Source: Firmicutes bacterium UBA7709
Lineage (GTDB): Bacteria; Bacillota_A; Clostridia; Peptostreptococcales; Anaerovoracaceae
Length of the DNA: 9,699 nt
Reading direction: 5' to 3'
Assembly: GCA_002482405.1 (NCBI GenBank)
Contig: DLFX01000051.1
Location: 2,489 to 12,187, forward strand
In this document: positions 7,499 through 9,699 of the stretch, in pieces
Layout of the letters: each line of letters begins with the position of its first letter
How positions within the stretch are numbered: the stretch's first letter is position 1
Notes under the pieces: model-generated
What the model saw: the letters and a program-made list of their open reading frames with translations, nothing else
Databases searched by the model: none
Told to the model about the DNA's origin: nothing
Position numbers and translations under genes: made by a program

Positions 7499-8443
7499 TT
7501 AATCGTAGAGAAAAAGGTCCATATAGTGATGGCGCATGAGGTGGTCCAGAGCGCCGAAAGCCTCCTGGATGCTCAGTTCCTTTTCAAGGCATGGGCAGTT
7601 CATCTTGTCGGTATAGCTCTTTCTGAACTGCCGGGGAGTGCAATGGTACCATTCCCGGAAGGCTTCATAATAATATTTCGGGCCGGAGAAGCCGCACGCC
7701 TCGGAAATCTCGGTGATATTCATATCCGTGGAAAGCAGCAGCTTTTCCGACCGGTAAGCTCTGATATATCTGAGGCTGTTTTCGAATCCGACGTTCACCT
7801 TTCTCAGAAATTCGGAAAGGTATGACGTGGTCAGGTGAAATTCCTTCGACAGGGAGTCCAGGGTTATCTTCTCCTCGTAATGAAGCTGCATATAATGAGT
7901 GACGTTGTGGCTGCGTTCAAGAAGCTCCGGCTTGAGAATGAGAGACGGATGATAGAAGAAGATAATATCAAAACAGTTGATAAAGAGATCGACGATTTTT
8001 TCCACACTGGCGATGATGGCGCCGTGAAAGTCTTTGCCTTCTTTGGCGCTGTTTCCCATGAAAAACAGCAGCGAGATCAGGATGCCCTTCAGTTGATCGT
8101 GGCACGGCCGCTTCGGAGTGACGCTGTCCCGGGTATATTCGCATACGAACAGCATGCTGGTGATGAAGGGATAACGCTCCTTGAACCAGGACAGATCGAT
8201 ATAAAGGGAGACGCAGAGATCATCCCTGCCCGCGTAAAGATAATGGGCGTCCTTATCGGCGCTGATGAATTCGCCCTCGTGGAGCGTGAATTGCTCGTAT
8301 TCATAATTGAACTTCACGCTGCCCTTGAGGCAGAAGATAATTTCAATGATATCCTCGTGCATGTGGGGCGGAACGAATTCGATGCTGCGTATTTTCAGGC
8401 CGAGGGGCGTCCCTTCGATCCAGGGGATGGTTTCCTGATACAT
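7499..8443 (-). CDS. AraC-family transcriptional regulator with N-terminal cupin sensor domain
   Basis: A 314-residue regulator. Residues about 15-90 form a cupin-like sensing domain (PPHMHEDIIEI at 25-35, with H27 and H29, then a beta-rich stretch). Residues about 189-277 form the double helix-turn-helix domain: helix-turn-helix 1 at about 195-215 (LDSLSKEFHLTTSYLSEFL) and helix-turn-helix 2 at about 242-264, with the usual ITEISEACGF...YYYEAFREW and a TPRQFRKSY end. A further 37 residues follow, with two cysteines close together (C-P-C); most family members end soon after the DNA-binding domain. ACAGGAGG sits 8 bases before the ATG. It lies upstream of, and reads towards, the transporter operon, and is divergent from dsdA. 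It therefore probably activates one or both in response to a small-molecule inducer; the inducer is unknown. Confidence 0.93.
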   Translation of the reverse strand: MYQETIPWIEGTPLGLKIRSIEFVPPHMHEDIIEIIFCLKGSVKFNYEYEQFTLHEGEFISADKDAHYLYAGRDDLCVSLYIDLSWFKERYPFITSMLFVCEYTRDSVTPKRPCHDQLKGILISLLFFMGNSAKEGKDFHGAIIASVEKIVDLFINCFDIIFFYHPSLILKPELLERSHNVTHYMQLHYEEKITLDSLSKEFHLTTSYLSEFLRKVNVGFENSLRYIRAYRSEKLLLSTDMNITEISEACGFSGPKYYYEAFREWYHCTPRQFRKSYTDKMNCPCLEKELSIQEAFGALDHLMRHHYMDLFLYD

Positions 8444-8498
8444 ATGAGGCCTCCTGTGAGAAAAATGAGCAGGCTTACAAAGATCAACAAATCTATAT

Positions 8499-8527
8499 AT
8501 TACAGTATGTCAGAATTCGGCTCGCAA
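8499..8527 (-). promoter_or_regulatory. Predicted promoter of the AraC-type regulator gene
   Basis: On the - strand TTGCGA (8527-8522, four of six) and TGTAAT (8504-8499, five of six) are separated by exactly 17 bases. RNA would start near 8492, giving a leader of about 48 bases that carries the AGGAGG ribosome binding site. No transcript data support it. Confidence 0.55.
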
Positions 8528-8544
8528 CTCAATGTCTAAAATGC

Positions 8545-8605
8545 AAAAAACGCCTGCCCCTGGTGTGCCGGAATAAGTGAGGTGGTGTCCGGCACGGGGC
8601 AGACG
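8545..8605 (-). terminator. Strong intrinsic terminator on the - strand, upstream of the araC promoter
   Basis: Arms 8588-8605 and 8551-8572 pair in two blocks: a 10-bp GC-rich base (CGTCTGCCCC with GGGGCAGGCG, read on the - strand) and an 8-bp upper stem (GTGCCGGA with TCCGGCAC). A 4-nt bulge lies on one side and the loop has 15 nt. Six T follow directly on the - strand (8550-8545). The only imperfect pair is a G-U wobble in - strand RNA but a C-A mismatch in + strand RNA, so the - strand appears to be the functional one. It lies upstream of the predicted araC promoter, so it does not end a known gene; it would stop - strand RNA starting within 8606-8858 or running antisense to dsdA. Confidence 0.75.
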
Positions 8606-8664
8606 GGATTTTGGGAGAAAAATAATGAAAAGAATCTTTTGCTCTTTGACAATTATCAGTATAA
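8545..8664 (-). ncRNA. Candidate small RNA between araC and dsdA
   Basis: This is an inference from signals, not a recognised RNA family. A TTGACA/CATAAA promoter on the - strand would start RNA near 8664, and the strong hairpin with six U ends it at about 8545, so a discrete transcript of about 120 nt is predicted. Its 5' half is AU-rich and looks unstructured; its 3' half is the terminator hairpin. The hairpin loop read as RNA contains CCACCUCAC, which resembles an anti-Shine-Dalgarno sequence. It would not encode the AraC protein, whose own promoter lies further on. Alternatives are a regulated leader of the AraC gene (if read-through occurs) or simply a block to antisense transcription from dsdA. 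Confidence 0.3.
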
Positions 8665-8670
8665 CGGTGA

Positions 8671-8700
8671 TTTATGAAGGAATTGTAAAGGAAATGTCAA
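8671..8700 (-). promoter_or_regulatory. Candidate - strand promoter in the divergent region
   Basis: A full-consensus TTGACA (8700-8695, - strand) is followed after 18 bases by CATAAA (8676-8671, four of six positions of the -10 consensus). It faces the terminator at 8545-8605 with no protein gene between them. The surrounding sequence is AT-rich, so a chance match is possible. Confidence 0.35.
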
Positions 8701-8752
8701 GTGTTTGTAAAAAGATGCTTTTAACTTTGGACATAAATGTTTTTGAAAGAGG

Positions 8753-8781
8753 TTTAAAAAAAGTCGAGGATGCATTATATA
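8753..8781 (+). promoter_or_regulatory. Candidate dsdA promoter
   Basis: TTTAAA (8753-8758) and TATATA (8776-8781) are 17 bases apart on the + strand, each with four of six consensus positions. RNA would begin near 8788, about 70 bases before the dsdA ATG. If this is the true start, the longer reading frame beginning at 8625 is not translated. Confidence 0.4.
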
Positions 8782-8858
8782 TATCTATAGTGGACAAAGT
8801 TAATGGCATGGTTTTTGCAATTTTATATGATAAAACCGCGCGAGATAGGAGGAGAAAA

Positions 8859-9699
8859 ATGGAGCTGAGCAAAAGTGAGTTAATAAGGAAATATCCCATC
8901 ATTCAGGAGATGATTCATTATGAAGAGGTGTTCTGGCTGAACCCCTCTGATAAAGCCGGCAAAGGGCTTCCTTTTGGTATGGCGGACATTGACGACGCGA
9001 GGGACAGACTCCGGCGGTTTGCTCCTTACATAATGAAAGCATTCCCTGAAACGGCGGAAACACAGGGAATGATTGAGTCGCCGCTGAAGGAAATCAGTAA
9101 AATGAAAAATCTGATGGAGGAGGAATACGGCAAAAAAATCGGAGGCAGGCTTTTTCTCAAATGCGACAGCCATCTGGCCATTTCCGGGTCGGTCAAGGCC
9201 AGGGGCGGCATCTATGAGGTTTTGAAATTTGCCGAAGCGGTGGCAAAGGAGCATGGGATGCTCTCGGATGACGACGATTACTCGGTCCTGATGGAAGACC
9301 GGTTCAGAGAGCTGTTTTCCCGGTACAGTGTGGCGGTGGGCTCCACCGGAAACCTCGGATTGAGCATCGGCATCATCAGCGCCAGGCTCGGATTCAAGGT
9401 CACCGTTCATATGTCCGCTGACGCAAGGCAGTGGAAGAAGGACCTTTTGAGGCAGAAGGGCGCCACGGTGATAGAATACCGGGACGATTACCAGAAGGCT
9501 GTCGCGGAAGGGAGAAAGCAGGCTGCCGCAGACCCCGCCTGCCACTTTGTGGACGATGAGGGCTCGGCGGACCTATTCCTCGGATATGCGGTGGCGGCTA
9601 AAAGGCTGGAGGAACAGTTTAAGACACAGGGGATTACTGTAGACCGGGAGCACCCCCTGTTTGTGTATATTCCATGCGGCGTAGGCGGGGCCCCGGGGG
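8859..9699 (+). CDS. dsdA: D-serine ammonia-lyase (D-serine dehydratase), 5' part, cut by the window end
   Basis: The first 280 codons are present and the gene continues past the right edge; E. coli DsdA has 442 residues. It is a cytoplasmic PLP enzyme that converts D-serine to pyruvate and ammonia. Residues can be matched to E. coli DsdA almost throughout. [14 protein letters not shown] carries the PLP lysine at K113 (K118 in E. coli). [13 protein letters not shown] follows, then [14 protein letters not shown] and, at the very edge, the PCGVGG-x-PG loop that holds the cofactor phosphate. The start at ATG 8859 fits the family's N-terminus and has AGGAGGAG at 8847-8854. An in-frame ATG 234 bases upstream would lengthen it by 78 residues unlike the family. 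It is divergent from the AraC-type regulator, which may control it. Related PLP dehydratases acting on other D-amino acids are possible but less likely given the close match. Confidence 0.93.
   Translation, partial: MELSKSELIRKYPIIQEMIHYEEVFWLNPSDKAGKGLPFGMADIDDARDRLRRFAPYIMKAFPETAETQGMIESPLKEISKMKNLMEEEYGKKIGGRLFLKCDSHLAISGSVKARGGIYEVLKFAEAVAKEHGMLSDDDDYSVLMEDRFRELFSRYSVAVGSTGNLGLSIGIISARLGFKVTVHMSADARQWKKDLLRQKGATVIEYRDDYQKAVAEGRKQAAADPACHFVDDEGSADLFLGYAVAAKRLEEQFKTQGITVDREHPLFVYIPCGVGGAPG

Larger units (their letters stand above)
8625..8858 (+). other. Uninterrupted 78-codon frame running in phase into dsdA
   Basis: From the ATG at 8625 there is no stop codon before the dsdA ATG at 8859, and the two are in the same frame. 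GGGAG (8613-8617) stands 7 bases before the upstream ATG, a usable ribosome binding site. The encoded 78 residues begin with a short basic and hydrophobic stretch ([17 protein letters not shown]) and do not resemble the start of E. coli DsdA, which aligns from 8859. Codons are rich in AAA, ATA and TTA, unlike dsdA itself. It is either a long N-terminal extension, an eroded gene fragment, or a chance opening in AT-rich leader DNA; I favour non-coding leader. Confidence 0.3.

Noticed and set aside
8541..8620. Reading the divergent-region hairpin as a riboswitch or + strand terminator for dsdA.
   Set aside because: No known aptamer motif is visible, only four T follow on the + strand, and the imperfect pair is a C-A mismatch in that orientation.
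8672..8902. A 76-codon open frame on the - strand overlapping the dsdA start.
   Set aside because: It is antisense to a clear gene start, has no good ribosome binding site, and its leucine/serine-rich product looks like the complement of AT-rich DNA.
9676..9699. The glycine-rich PLP loop of DsdA reads GVGGAPG where E. coli has GVGGGPGG; adding one G to the G-run would restore the E. coli reading, suggesting a frameshift.
   Set aside because: The present frame is consistent to the window edge, an alanine at this place is plausible in Gram-positive homologues, and no downstream sequence is available to test the frame.

Overview
The window looks like a stretch of chromosome from a Gram-positive anaerobe, most likely a clostridial Firmicute. 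This is inferred from strong AGGAGG-type ribosome binding sites before most genes, moderate GC content, short operon gaps with ATGA/TAATG overlaps, intrinsic terminators with U-tracts, and the families present. I see no mobile element, CRISPR array, rRNA or tRNA.

Left part (1-3616, + strand): the distal part of an ABC-transporter operon. It holds the C-terminal end of a sugar-type (RbsC-like) permease, a metal-dependent cyclase-family hydrolase, a double-domain RbsA-like ATPase, and a second permease paralogous to the first. The cyclase sits inside the transporter operon, so it probably acts on the imported compound. The operon is closed by a perfect 17-bp hairpin with a T-tract (3721-3766), which lies between it and the convergent operon to the right.

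Middle and right part (8443-3769, - strand): an AraC-type regulator, then an APC-family transporter closely resembling the putrescine importer PuuP, a YtcJ-type metal-dependent amidohydrolase, and a DUF3237 protein overlapping it by 4 bp. This reads as a regulated 'import a small amine or amide compound and hydrolyse it' locus; the substrate cannot be read from the sequence.

Right end (8859-9699, + strand): the first 280 codons of D-serine ammonia-lyase (dsdA), divergent from the AraC gene. The 415-bp divergent region holds a good araC promoter, a strong intrinsic terminator oriented on the - strand but lying upstream of that promoter, a possible - strand promoter with a consensus -35 box about 120 nt before the terminator, and an uninterrupted 78-codon reading frame that runs into dsdA. 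The terminator has no annotated gene to terminate, so an unannotated small RNA of about 120 nt is the most interesting possibility in the window.
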